From contig NZ_JAGGJZ010000009.1 in assembly GCF_017873235.1 (NCBI RefSeq), positions 1 to 64,000 on the forward strand: a stretch of 64,000 bases of DNA. Direction: 5' to 3'. Made by a program: the position numbers and the translations under genes. Below the pieces are notes generated by a model, which saw only the letters and a list, made by a program, of their open reading frames with translations, made no database searches and was not told where the DNA came from. This DNA comes from Clostridium moniliforme. Its GTDB lineage: Bacteria; Bacillota; Clostridia; Clostridiales; Clostridiaceae. Below are positions 47,265-56,158 of the stretch, in pieces. Every line of letters begins with the position of its first letter. Position 1 is the stretch's first letter.

Positions 47265-48620
47265 TTATGATACTAAATTTTTTATCCATTTTCTTGATTT
47301 TATTCTCTTAAAACATGCAATTGATTTTGTAATTTCTTCAAAAGTACAAAGTGCATAAACTAAATATACTGGAAGTTTTAAAACAAAAGCTCCTATTAAT
47401 GCAAAAGGAACTCCTATACACCACATAGTTAAAGCTTCTATAAGAAAAGATACCTTAACATCTCCTCCACCCCTTAAAACTCCAACAACCACTATAATAT
47501 TATAAACCCTCATAACCATAACAATACAAGTTACATAAATTATTAACTTAGCCCAAGACTTAACCTGTTCTGAAACATCATATATAGATACAACTTTATT
47601 AGCACATAAAGCTAGTACTATAGCAATTAAAATTCCTATTGTGCAACTAAGTTTAATAAGATTTCTCCCATATTCATCGGCCTTTTCCTCGTCACCTCTA
47701 CCAACTTGATTTCCTACCATAACTAATGTAGCACTTCCAAGTCCAAAGATTATAACCATAAATAAATAAATTATTGTTGTAGCTATTTGAACTGAAGCAA
47801 TTGCTCTTGTTCCAATCCTACCATATATTACATTGTACATTACTGAGCCTAATCCCCAACATCCTTCATTTAAAACCACTGGAAGCACAGTAATTGATAT
47901 TCTCTTTATAAATTTAAAATCAAAAGATAATAATTCCTTTAAATTTCCAGCTAATTCATTTTTACTATAGTATACATATCCAACCATAATTATAAATTCT
48001 ACTATTCTAGCTATTAATGTTGCAATGGCTGCTCCTCTAACACCAAGTGCTGGTAAATTAAAATTTCCAAATATAAATCCATAATTTAAAATTGTATTTG
48101 TTACTAATCCAATTGCACTTGCAATCATTGGTATTGAAGTTCTTTCTATACATCTTGATGCAATTCCATAATTAAAAGTTATTGCAGTAAATATATAACT
48201 TATTGATACAACACTTAAATATTGTCCTCCAAGTTCTATAACATGCTTATCCTTATTAAATATTCCTATTATTCCTTCTGGAGTAAATTGAGCAAATATT
48301 GTAAATACGCTACCAAGAATAATTGCAGAAACAACTCCTATTCCTACTAATTTTTTTATATTTTTTTCATCTTTTTTCCCAAAATACTGGGATATAAAAA
48401 TTCCTATTCCACTAAATAGCCCCATCATTAAAATATTAAGCATAAAAAAATATTGATTAGCAATTCCTACAGCTGCTATTTCACTTTCTCCAAGTTTACC
48501 TATCATCATTGTGTCTATTATATTCAATGATGATGATATAAAATTTTGAATAACTATAGGTAAAGCTAAAATTATTACCTTTTTTATAAAACTCTTATCC
48601 ATATTAAATATTTTTTCCAT
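47265..48620 (-). CDS. MATE family efflux transporter
   Basis: A 451-residue protein with twelve predicted membrane helices of the multidrug and toxin extrusion family, cation-driven drug/organic cation antiporters. N-terminal IVIQNFISSSLNIIDTMMIG and the internal repeat are typical. AGGGGG precedes the ATG at 48620. It heads a run with eutH and the solute-binding protein. Confidence 0.88.
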   Translation of the reverse strand: MEKIFNMDKSFIKKVIILALPIVIQNFISSSLNIIDTMMIGKLGESEIAAVGIANQYFFMLNILMMGLFSGIGIFISQYFGKKDEKNIKKLVGIGVVSAIILGSVFTIFAQFTPEGIIGIFNKDKHVIELGGQYLSVVSISYIFTAITFNYGIASRCIERTSIPMIASAIGLVTNTILNYGFIFGNFNLPALGVRGAAIATLIARIVEFIIMVGYVYYSKNELAGNLKELLSFDFKFIKRISITVLPVVLNEGCWGLGSVMYNVIYGRIGTRAIASVQIATTIIYLFMVIIFGLGSATLVMVGNQVGRGDEEKADEYGRNLIKLSCTIGILIAIVLALCANKVVSIYDVSEQVKSWAKLIIYVTCIVMVMRVYNIIVVVGVLRGGGDVKVSFLIEALTMWCIGVPFALIGAFVLKLPVYLVYALCTFEEITKSIACFKRIKSRKWIKNLVS

Positions 48621-48734
48621 ACGCGCCCCCTTAAGTCTTAAATAAATATTTATTGTTTAAAAAATTTACAACTTAGAAATTTCAGCTACAATTATAACAT
48701 ATTTTGTTCATAAATAATTATTTAAAACATATAT

Positions 48735-48772
48735 AAAAAAGCACATCAATTTATAAAAATTGATGTGCTTTT
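48735..48772 (-). terminator. Terminator of htrA
   Basis: Perfect 16-bp stem (48737-48752 / 48757-48772), followed on the minus strand by TTTTATAT. Confidence 0.9.
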
Positions 48773-48782
48773 CTTTATTATT

Positions 48783-49913
48783 TTAATTAGCTTCTAAAAC
48801 TACTGTAAGATTTATCTTCTTTCCATCCCTTATTACTTCTGTTTCTACCTTATCTCCGGATTTCATTTTATTTTTAATTTTATTTAACTCCTCAAGAGTT
48901 TTTACTCTTTCTCCAGCAAATTTTACTATTGTATCTCCTTGTTTAATTCCTGCTTTTTCTGCTGGTGAAAAAGGTACAACTTCTACAACATAAATTCCTT
49001 CTGGTAAATTATATTCATTAGACATTTCTTTGTCTATTTCTCTAACTTTAACACCTAAAGTTAATAATGGTTTTGAAAGAACATCTAACTTAGCTTTAAC
49101 TTCATTAATTGGAATTGCAAATCCTATTCCTTCAGCTCCACCAGCTAATTTTAATGTATTTATACCAATTACTTTCCCCTCTGAATTAACTAGTGGTCCT
49201 CCACTATTTCCTGGATTTATAGCTGTATCTGTTTGAATTAAATTAACTTGTTTTCCTGTTTCGGTATTTACACTTCTTCCAACTGCACTTACAACTCCTT
49301 TTGTTACTGTTTGTGCAAAATCTTTAGATAAAGGAGTTCCTATTGCAATAACGTCTTCTCCTGGTTTTACATCTTTCGAATTTCCAAGTTCTGCAACTGC
49401 TGGTACTTCAAACTTTCCTTCTAGTTTAATCATTGCTATATCTTGATTTTCATCATAATTAACTACCTTAGCTTTAACTTCTTTTCCTGTACTTAAAGTT
49501 ACTGTTACTTCTTGTGCACCTTTTACAACGTGATAATTTGTTAAAATATATCCCTCTTTGTTTATTATGAAACCAGATCCAATTCCTTCAACCTCTTTTG
49601 GAAACATTCCATTTTGCATAAGTCCCTTAGTTGAAACAATAACAACTGCTGGTGCAACCTTGTTAAAAGCTTGTTGAGTTGTTAATTTAGAATCTTCTTT
49701 AAAATTTGCTGAATCATTACTATTAGAACTACTTTGAACAATTTCATTATTATTTTTCATAATAAAATATGTGATTCCACTACCACAAACTCCTGCAAGT
49801 AATGCTACTATTATAATTAGCGATGCAATAAGCACTGTTCTTTTACCTTTTTTCTTTGGTTTATAATTTATGTTATTATCGCTATTAAAGTTTTTATTCT
49901 CATCTGTATTCAT
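48783..49913 (-). CDS. htrA: HtrA/DegP-type membrane serine protease
   Basis: Quality-control protease facing the outside of the membrane. The 376-residue protein has a cytoplasmic N-terminus, one membrane helix (26-50), a trypsin-like domain with triad His128 (NYHVV), Asp158 (NQDIAMI) and Ser237 (PGNSGGP), and a single PDZ domain (about 280-372). The ATG at 49913 follows GGAGGG; the frame to 49973 extends into the leader. It is monocistronic. Confidence 0.95.
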   Translation of the reverse strand: MNTDENKNFNSDNNINYKPKKKGKRTVLIASLIIIVALLAGVCGSGITYFIMKNNNEIVQSSSNSNDSANFKEDSKLTTQQAFNKVAPAVVIVSTKGLMQNGMFPKEVEGIGSGFIINKEGYILTNYHVVKGAQEVTVTLSTGKEVKAKVVNYDENQDIAMIKLEGKFEVPAVAELGNSKDVKPGEDVIAIGTPLSKDFAQTVTKGVVSAVGRSVNTETGKQVNLIQTDTAINPGNSGGPLVNSEGKVIGINTLKLAGGAEGIGFAIPINEVKAKLDVLSKPLLTLGVKVREIDKEMSNEYNLPEGIYVVEVVPFSPAEKAGIKQGDTIVKFAGERVKTLEELNKIKNKMKSGDKVETEVIRDGKKINLTVVLEAN

Positions 49914-50014
49914 TATATCCCTCCAAATCAAATCTTGCTTATTAATAGTATAAAAACTCTTTGTGTCAACCATATGACATAAAAAGAAAATTTTAATTAA
50001 TACTAAAATTCTTT

Positions 50015-50057
50015 ATAAAAAATACTGAATAGGAACTAACTATTCAGTATTTTTTAT
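50015..50057 (-). terminator. Terminator of the tsaD-hydrolase run
   Basis: Perfect 17-bp stem (50015-50031 / 50041-50057) downstream of the hydrolase-fold gene. Confidence 0.9.
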
Positions 50058-50075
50058 AATACTATTACTTTAAAC

Positions 50076-51098
50076 TTAATTATTATTTTTCTTATTACTT
50101 TTTTCTATTCGTCTAGCTGTCTCTACAACCTTCTTAATTGCATTTTCAACATTTTGACTATCCATCATAGAATACATATTTCCATTATAGCTACTTTTAT
50201 ATTGGAATGTTAAATCTTTGCTTCCAAGATTTTTTAAAGTATTATCAGCTTCATTACTTATTATATAATAAGGTATATTATTAAACATTCCAGCCCTTTG
50301 ACTGTTACTTACTTTATCATATATATTTTTTCTTTCATTATAAACAGCTTCTCTATAATTACTTTGATCTTTCTTTAAGTTATACTCTTCTTTTGCTATA
50401 CTTTGAAGGTTATTTTCAAACTCTTTATTATTACTTGCAAGTCCTAACTTATCTAATAACAATGTTAATGAACATTTTGATCCTAAATATTCTAATTTTT
50501 TTCTTAGTAAATCTAATGTATCACCAATAGTATTTTTTGTATTATTTAATTTATTTTCATCATATGGATTTATTAAAACTACTCCCTTTACTGTGTCTGG
50601 ATACATATTTGCAAAATTAGTCATAACCAAACTACCATATCCTTCTCCAACTAATATATATGGAGCACTAACAGCTGATTTTCTTAATAATATCTTTAAA
50701 TCTTCTGCTTGTTCTTTTGGAGTTAATCTATCTCCGCCATCATTAAATCCATATCCTCTTCTATTATACACAAAAGTTTTAACACCTTCAGAATTTTGAA
50801 TATCACTTGCTACATTTTTCCATTCATATGAATTAGCTGCCATATCCCCATCAAATATTATTGTTAAATCTCCTGTTCCAGAAGTATTATATTCCATCTT
50901 TTTCTCGTTAACTCTAGTATATTTCATTCTAGAATCAACTTTTTCGCTTACATAAAATCCATACCCCCATTGAATAATCATTCCAGCTAAAACAACTATT
51001 AATATAGTTATTACTATTCTCTTAAAAAGAACTGACTTTGGAACTTTTTCTTTCATATTAACTTTATGTAAGCTATTAGAGTTAGGTAATAATCTCAT
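50076..51098 (-). CDS. Alpha/beta-hydrolase fold protein lacking the nucleophile
   Basis: A 340-residue protein with one N-terminal membrane helix (27-45) and an alpha/beta hydrolase domain outside the cell (about 70-330). The usual nucleophile elbow G-x-S-x-G reads GEGYG at 151-155, with Gly153 where the catalytic Ser should be. The C-terminal His position also seems lost (YNGNMYSMM). NRRGYGFND near 112-120 is otherwise typical. It is probably a non-enzymatic binding or scaffold protein, or uses another residue. AGGAGG precedes the ATG; it follows tsaD by 18 bp. Confidence 0.8.
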   Translation of the reverse strand: MRLLPNSNSLHKVNMKEKVPKSVLFKRIVITILIVVLAGMIIQWGYGFYVSEKVDSRMKYTRVNEKKMEYNTSGTGDLTIIFDGDMAANSYEWKNVASDIQNSEGVKTFVYNRRGYGFNDGGDRLTPKEQAEDLKILLRKSAVSAPYILVGEGYGSLVMTNFANMYPDTVKGVVLINPYDENKLNNTKNTIGDTLDLLRKKLEYLGSKCSLTLLLDKLGLASNNKEFENNLQSIAKEEYNLKKDQSNYREAVYNERKNIYDKVSNSQRAGMFNNIPYYIISNEADNTLKNLGSKDLTFQYKSSYNGNMYSMMDSQNVENAIKKVVETARRIEKSNKKNNN

Positions 51099-51116
51099 AT
51101 TAATCCTCCTGCTATA

Positions 51117-52127
51117 CTACAATTTTAAATTTGGTTTAGCATTTAAATCTAATGATGATTCTTCTCCCATCATAAATCTAAAATAAGCAGCACTTCCAAT
51201 CATAGCTGCATTGTCTGTGCATAATATTGGTTCTGGAAATAATATGTTTATTCCCTTTTCATTTCCTTCTGATATTAAAGCTTCTCTTAAAGCAGAATTT
51301 GAAGCAACTCCTCCTGCTATTGCAATTTTATCTAACTTCTTCTTTTCACAAGTTTTAAAAACATTATCTTTTAAAACTTCAACTACAGCATTTTGGAATG
51401 ATGCTGCAACATCAGCTTTATTTATTTCTATATCTTTCATTTTACATTTATTTAAATAATTAAGAACTGCCGATTTTAATCCACTAAAAGAAAAATCTAA
51501 TGTATCATCATGGAATTTAGCTCTTGGAAATGCTATTGCATATTTATTTCCTTCCTTAGCTAACTTATCTATTTTAGGACCTCCTGGATATCCAAGTCCT
51601 ATTGCTCTTGCTACTTTATCATAAGCTTCTCCCGCTGCATCATCCCTTGTTTCTCCAATAACTTCATATTTTCCATAATCTTTCACATAAACTATAAAGG
51701 TATGTCCTCCTGAAACTACAAGTGAAACAAATGGTGGCGTTAAATCTTTATGTTGTATATAATTTGCTGATATATGTCCTTCTATATGATTAACTCCAAT
51801 TAAAGGTTTCTTAGCTGACATAGCAAGGCCTTTTGCATATTGAACACCAACTAATAAGGCTCCAACAAGACCTGGTCCATAAGTAACACCAATTGCATCT
51901 ATATCATCTAAAGTTACATTTGCTTTTTTAAGAGCTTCTTTAACAACACTATCTATAACTTCAATATGCATTCTTGATGCCACTTCTGGTACAACACCTC
52001 CAAATTTTTTATGAGTATCTATTTGGGACGCTATTATATTAGATAAAACTTCTCTACCATCTGCAACAACAGCAGCTGATGTTTCATCACAGCTTGATTC
52101 AATTGCTAAAATTAATTTTCTATTCAT
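51117..52127 (-). CDS. tsaD: tRNA threonylcarbamoyladenosine transferase TsaD
   Basis: Transfers the threonylcarbamoyl group to A37 of tRNA using the product of YwlC. The 336-residue protein has the ASKHA fold with metal-binding HIEGH near 113, the opening [16 protein letters not shown], and the phosphate loop [13 protein letters not shown] near 275. AGAGGG precedes the ATG. It pairs functionally with ywlC at 18-19 kb. Confidence 0.97.
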   Translation of the reverse strand: MNRKLILAIESSCDETSAAVVADGREVLSNIIASQIDTHKKFGGVVPEVASRMHIEVIDSVVKEALKKANVTLDDIDAIGVTYGPGLVGALLVGVQYAKGLAMSAKKPLIGVNHIEGHISANYIQHKDLTPPFVSLVVSGGHTFIVYVKDYGKYEVIGETRDDAAGEAYDKVARAIGLGYPGGPKIDKLAKEGNKYAIAFPRAKFHDDTLDFSFSGLKSAVLNYLNKCKMKDIEINKADVAASFQNAVVEVLKDNVFKTCEKKKLDKIAIAGGVASNSALREALISEGNEKGINILFPEPILCTDNAAMIGSAAYFRFMMGEESSLDLNAKPNLKL

Positions 52128-52321
52128 TTTAAATTCCCTCTTCTTTATATAATCGTATAAATTTACTATTTGTAATTATACTTCATTAATACTTTATTAT
52201 CAATGAAAGGAATACTTGTTAAGTATTTTTTAATAATGTATAGTTAAATTATATAATTTTAATTTAATTATTTCATTATAACTTAAAATATAAAAAATAA
52301 TTTCTAAAAGGAGTTTAATAT

Positions 52322-52942
52322 ATGTCATCATATGCAAAAGTTATAGTTAAAGGCTCTCCTATAACTAAATCAAACTTTAAATTACACAATAAAGATGGAA
52401 GAGCTATCTTACCTTATAATACTGGAAAATATCATGATAGATATGCCCTTTATGAACAAGAAATAGCCTATGTAGCAAGAGTTCAAAATCCAAATATAGT
52501 TTTTACTGAAAGTCTTATTGCAATACTTAAAGTTTATTATAAAAGTGAAAAAAGACATCCAGATACAATAAATATATCAAAAAGTATTTTTGATGGAATT
52601 GAAAAAAGTGGACTTATAATAAATGATGCTCAAATTATAAAAATAATTGTTGAAGAATATTATGATAAGGAAGATCCTCGTTTTGAACTTGAATTATATC
52701 CAGCTAGTAAATTTAAACTTTCATTTTCATTAGAGGAACGTGATGAAGAATTACCTGTAAAAAATTATACTTCACTAAATAAATCTCCTATTTCAAAAAA
52801 CTTAAAACCAAAGGAGATAGAAACTAAAAACTTAGAACACATTTGTGAAATATGTAAGAAAAAAGTTTCTCCTAAAGATTCAATTAAAGCAAACAAAGGA
52901 AAAACATTAATATGCAAAAGCTGTTTTAATAAACTTTTTTAA
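52322..52942 (+). CDS. RusA-like nuclease with C-terminal zinc ribbon
   Basis: A 206-residue protein. Residues 1-125 resemble RusA Holliday-junction resolvases: GSPITKSNF near the N-terminus, HPDTINISKSIFDGIEKSG near 79-97 and the acidic INDAQI that follows, matching the PD..N / .DD.QI catalytic pattern with the first Asp kept and the second reading ND. Residues about 170-206 add a CxxC...CxxC zinc ribbon (CEIC, CKSC). RusA proteins are usually phage-borne; no phage genes are adjacent. AAAGGAG precedes the ATG. Confidence 0.75.
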   Translation: MSSYAKVIVKGSPITKSNFKLHNKDGRAILPYNTGKYHDRYALYEQEIAYVARVQNPNIVFTESLIAILKVYYKSEKRHPDTINISKSIFDGIEKSGLIINDAQIIKIIVEEYYDKEDPRFELELYPASKFKLSFSLEERDEELPVKNYTSLNKSPISKNLKPKEIETKNLEHICEICKKKVSPKDSIKANKGKTLICKSCFNKLF

Positions 52943-52961
52943 AATTTAGAGGTGATATTTT

Positions 52962-53537
52962 ATGAATTCTAAAAATATAGATATGATTTTAATTGGAGAT
53001 AGTCTAACTTTTGGCTATGGAGTTTCTAAAAAAAATTCTTGGGTTTATAAATTGCAAAATGAATATAATAACCTAAAAATATTAAATAAAGGAGTAAATG
53101 GAGATACAACATCTTTAATGCTTACACGATATTATAGAGATGTAACTAAAAACCTTCCAAAAACAACCTTTATAATGGGAGGTACTAATGATTTATTAAG
53201 TGGAAAAAATGTGGATTATATAATTAAAAATATAGAACTTATGATTAAGGAATCTTTAGATAATAATTCATCCATAATAGTCGGCATACCACCTACTATA
53301 ATAAAAAATATGGCTGAAGCTATATTTATGCCTTCTACTTATTATGACCATTGTGATAAAAATCTTCCAGTTTTAAGATATAGTATTATTAATTTACAAA
53401 AAAAATATCCTTTCAAATATGTTGATTTTTATAAACTAACTAAAAATCATATAAATGAAAAGATATTTTTAGATGGAATCCACTTAAATGAAAAAGGAAA
53501 TGATTTATTATTCAACTTCTTTAAGAATGTATTGTGA
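52962..53537 (+). CDS. SGNH/GDSL hydrolase
   Basis: A 191-residue cytoplasmic esterase or lipase of the SGNH family. Block I is GDSLTFGYGV (catalytic Ser), block II has Gly in NKGVNGDTTS, block III GGTNDL, and block V DGIHLNEKG with the catalytic Asp and His. GAGGTG precedes the ATG. It is 19 bp after the RusA-like gene and its last 30 bp overlap the convergent flavoprotein gene. Substrate unknown. Confidence 0.88.
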   Translation: MNSKNIDMILIGDSLTFGYGVSKKNSWVYKLQNEYNNLKILNKGVNGDTTSLMLTRYYRDVTKNLPKTTFIMGGTNDLLSGKNVDYIIKNIELMIKESLDNNSSIIVGIPPTIIKNMAEAIFMPSTYYDHCDKNLPVLRYSIINLQKKYPFKYVDFYKLTKNHINEKIFLDGIHLNEKGNDLLFNFFKNVL

Positions 53538-54467
53538 TGCTATAACTCCAGCATCATATCCATTTATATCATTCATATCTATACATTCCTTACCATATAT
53601 AATATTTCCGCAAGCAAATAACCATTCCTTTGAAGTTTGATAATTATTAACTTTTGGTGTTTTTAATTCATTATCTATCTCAAGATTAAGTTTTTTTACA
53701 ACTCCAAGTTCTGGATAGTATCCAACAGATAAAAATAAAGAATCACAACTTATTTTCTTAATTTCACCTATACTTTTATCTAACACTTTAACCTTATTTA
53801 TTCTTTTGTTTCCTTCTATTTCTAAAAGCTTAGCATTCTCTAATAAATTTATATTGAAATCTTTTATTATTTCTCTTTCTTCTTTACTAAGAACAAAACC
53901 ACTATCTTTATTTATAATCAAAGAAGCAACTTTTCCACCCTCTATTTCTATTCTTCTTGCAAGTATAACTGCCCATTTACTATTAGCTATGATAACAGGA
54001 TTTTTTCCAGGAAGTAGCCCTTCTAAATTTATAAATCTATGAGCATTACCAATAGTAAATATTCCAGTAAACTTACTTGTAGGTGCTAGTACATTTCCTG
54101 TATATCTTTCACGACAACCGGTTGCTAATATAACCACCTTAGATTTTATATCTCTTATTCCATCTTTTTCATTAACATATGTAATTACTCTATCATCTGA
54201 AATATTTAGTACAGTTGTTTTCTTTTTTATATGAAAATCGTATTTTGAAAGTTTAATTCTAATAAGTTCTACAAATTCAGGTCCTGTAACATCTTCTTCT
54301 AAATATGATTTACCAAACCCATTGTGAATACATTGATTTAATATTCCACCAAGAGTTTCTTCTCTTTCTATTAAAAGTACATTTTTTATTCCATTTTCTA
54401 AAGCTGCTAAAGTTGCTGTCATTCCTGATATTCCACCACCAACAACTACTAAATCATACTTTTTCAT
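53508..54467 (-). CDS. FAD-dependent oxidoreductase with degenerate NAD site
   Basis: A 319-residue flavoprotein resembling the FAD oxidoreductase that accompanies anaerobic glycerol-3-phosphate dehydrogenase in Firmicutes. The FAD-binding GGGISG is at 10-15 and ATGCRERYTGN near 115-125. The second dinucleotide motif, normally GSGDIG, reads ANSKWA at 161-166, so NAD(P)H binding is doubtful. It is shorter than the roughly 420-residue homologues. GGAAG precedes the ATG. Neither the dehydrogenase nor the DUF1667 partner is nearby. Confidence 0.75.
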   Translation of the reverse strand: MKKYDLVVVGGGISGMTATLAALENGIKNVLLIEREETLGGILNQCIHNGFGKSYLEEDVTGPEFVELIRIKLSKYDFHIKKKTTVLNISDDRVITYVNEKDGIRDIKSKVVILATGCRERYTGNVLAPTSKFTGIFTIGNAHRFINLEGLLPGKNPVIIANSKWAVILARRIEIEGGKVASLIINKDSGFVLSKEEREIIKDFNINLLENAKLLEIEGNKRINKVKVLDKSIGEIKKISCDSLFLSVGYYPELGVVKKLNLEIDNELKTPKVNNYQTSKEWLFACGNIIYGKECIDMNDINGYDAGVIASQYILKEVE

Positions 54468-54473
54468 ATATTT

Positions 54474-55376
54474 TTACACTTCCTTTATTTCTTTTTTAGG
54501 AACTATAATCTTTATAGCCTTTGGTACTATCTCAAAACTCATATTATTTAAAAATACAATTTCTCCATCTATGTTTGCCGTTATATCTTCATTTGCTTTA
54601 ACAGAAATATTTTTGCACTTTATATATGTTACTTCATCTATATCTCTAATATCTTTTCCTTTAATAACTTTAGGTAAAAATCTAATTAGTCTATGTACTT
54701 TAGGTTTTCTTATTGCATAAACATCTAAAAAACCATCTTCAATTTCTGCATTTGGTGCTATACTTATACCTCCACCATAGCACTTACCATTTGCTACTGC
54801 AATTAAATACATTTCAGTATTTATTTCTTTTCCATCTACTTCAAATTTTAATTTCATAGATTTAAATGTTATTAGTGAATTTATAAGTCCTATAGCATAA
54901 GCCATAGGACCACTTATAAACTTATATTTCTTATACTTTCTAGCATTATTAACTACATTTGCATCAAAACCAACAGAAGATATATTTAAATAATATCTTT
55001 CATTTAACTTTGCAACATCTATTGTTTTTTCCTCTCCATATATTAATTCTTGTAATATATTATCAAAGCTTATATCTTTATATAATGTTCTAGCAAAATC
55101 ATTACCAGAACCTGCTGGTATAACAGCAAGTTCACTATCTGATCCTACCATTCCATTTAAAACTTCATTTAATGTTCCATCTCCACCAATTGAATATACT
55201 CTACATTTTTCTTTTGAAGTTAACTCCCTAACTTTCTTTATAGCATATCCACTTTCTTCTGTAATTATTATTTCATACTCAAGATCTAAATCTTTAAATA
55301 TACCTTCTATTTTTTCTTTAAATTCTATACCTTTTCCTTTTCCTGCTACAGGATTAATAATAAAAATGTGTTTCAT
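54474..55376 (-). CDS. YegS/DgkB-type lipid kinase
   Basis: A 300-residue diacylglycerol-kinase-family enzyme. FIINPVAGKGKG is the N-terminal nucleotide motif, and SIGGDGTLNEVLNGM (near 64-78) holds the GGDGT signature. It phosphorylates diacylglycerol or a similar lipid, recycling the diacylglycerol freed when lipoteichoic acid is made by the nearby LtaS. The ATG at 55376 is used because GGAG overlaps the longer ATG. It is 6 bp upstream of the flavoprotein gene. Confidence 0.9.
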   Translation of the reverse strand: MKHIFIINPVAGKGKGIEFKEKIEGIFKDLDLEYEIIITEESGYAIKKVRELTSKEKCRVYSIGGDGTLNEVLNGMVGSDSELAVIPAGSGNDFARTLYKDISFDNILQELIYGEEKTIDVAKLNERYYLNISSVGFDANVVNNARKYKKYKFISGPMAYAIGLINSLITFKSMKLKFEVDGKEINTEMYLIAVANGKCYGGGISIAPNAEIEDGFLDVYAIRKPKVHRLIRFLPKVIKGKDIRDIDEVTYIKCKNISVKANEDITANIDGEIVFLNNMSFEIVPKAIKIIVPKKEIKEV

Positions 55377-55453
55377 AAAATACTCCATAAATCTTTTTTA
55401 ATATGATAGATTATATCATATTAAAATCAGATATTTCTATATTTATGTACAAT

Positions 55454-56023
55454 CTATATTTTTACTATTCTTTTACTATTCATAATTTCAACTATTGTAT
55501 ACATATTTGAAACTTCACCAGTTAAAAGCTTGTCCTTAAGTCCATAAAAATCTAAACATGTTCCACAGCTTATAATCTTTGTTCCTTTTCTTTCTAATTC
55601 CTTTATACTATCTAAAACTTCTGTTCCCTCTGTTACAAGTTTAACTCCTCCATTTAAGAAAACTAATTCTTCTGGAATTTCTGAAGATTCACTTAAGGCA
55701 TACATATAACTTTTCATTAAAATTTTTCCTAAAGCATCATCTCCTTCTCCCATTTTATCTGTAGAAATTACTATTGAAAATGTATCTTTTTTATCTTCTT
55801 TATTTTGCTCTGATTTTTTTGATATTGTAAGCTTGAATAGTCCATCTTCTTCAACAGATTTAACTGAAAATCCTGAATTTTCTGCAAACCTTGTTACATT
55901 AGTGTTTGCTACTTCATTATCTACAATTACAATAGCCTCTCCTTTTTCTATTCCTTCAAAATATTTTTTAGTTTCTATTACCGGTTTAGGACATGGAAGC
56001 CCAACACAATTGATAGTTTTCAT
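55454..56023 (-). CDS. yedF: YedF family protein (TusA + DsrE domains)
   Basis: A 189-residue two-domain protein. Residues 1-70 are TusA-like with the sulfur-carrier Cys in GLPCPKPV (10-17); residues 80-189 are DsrE/F-like with a candidate Cys in SCGTCLDFYG near 155-165. The family is called selenium metabolism protein YedF because it often co-occurs with selenium genes; no such genes are in this window. The ATG follows a GGGGTG site. Confidence 0.88.
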   Translation of the reverse strand: MKTINCVGLPCPKPVIETKKYFEGIEKGEAIVIVDNEVANTNVTRFAENSGFSVKSVEEDGLFKLTISKKSEQNKEDKKDTFSIVISTDKMGEGDDALGKILMKSYMYALSESSEIPEELVFLNGGVKLVTEGTEVLDSIKELERKGTKIISCGTCLDFYGLKDKLLTGEVSNMYTIVEIMNSKRIVKI

Positions 56024-56098
56024 AAAAACACCCCTTTTTTATTATTTAATTTATACTTATATTATAACACTATTTAATGTTATTAACTTATCTCTTTA

Positions 56099-56127
56099 TT
56101 GCTTAAATATAATCAATATAATATAAT
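56099..56127 (+). promoter_or_regulatory. Promoter of the LTA synthase gene
   Basis: TTGCTT (56099-56104), 17-bp spacer, TATAAT (56122-56127), 31 bp before the start. Confidence 0.6.
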
Positions 56128-56158
56128 TTAAGTTGATTAAATTTTAAGAGGTGACCAA

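Noticed and set aside
52211-52233. Small stem AATACTT/AAGTATT with a T run as a plus-strand terminator
   Set aside because: No plus-strand gene or promoter lies upstream; the 7-bp A-U stem is weak.
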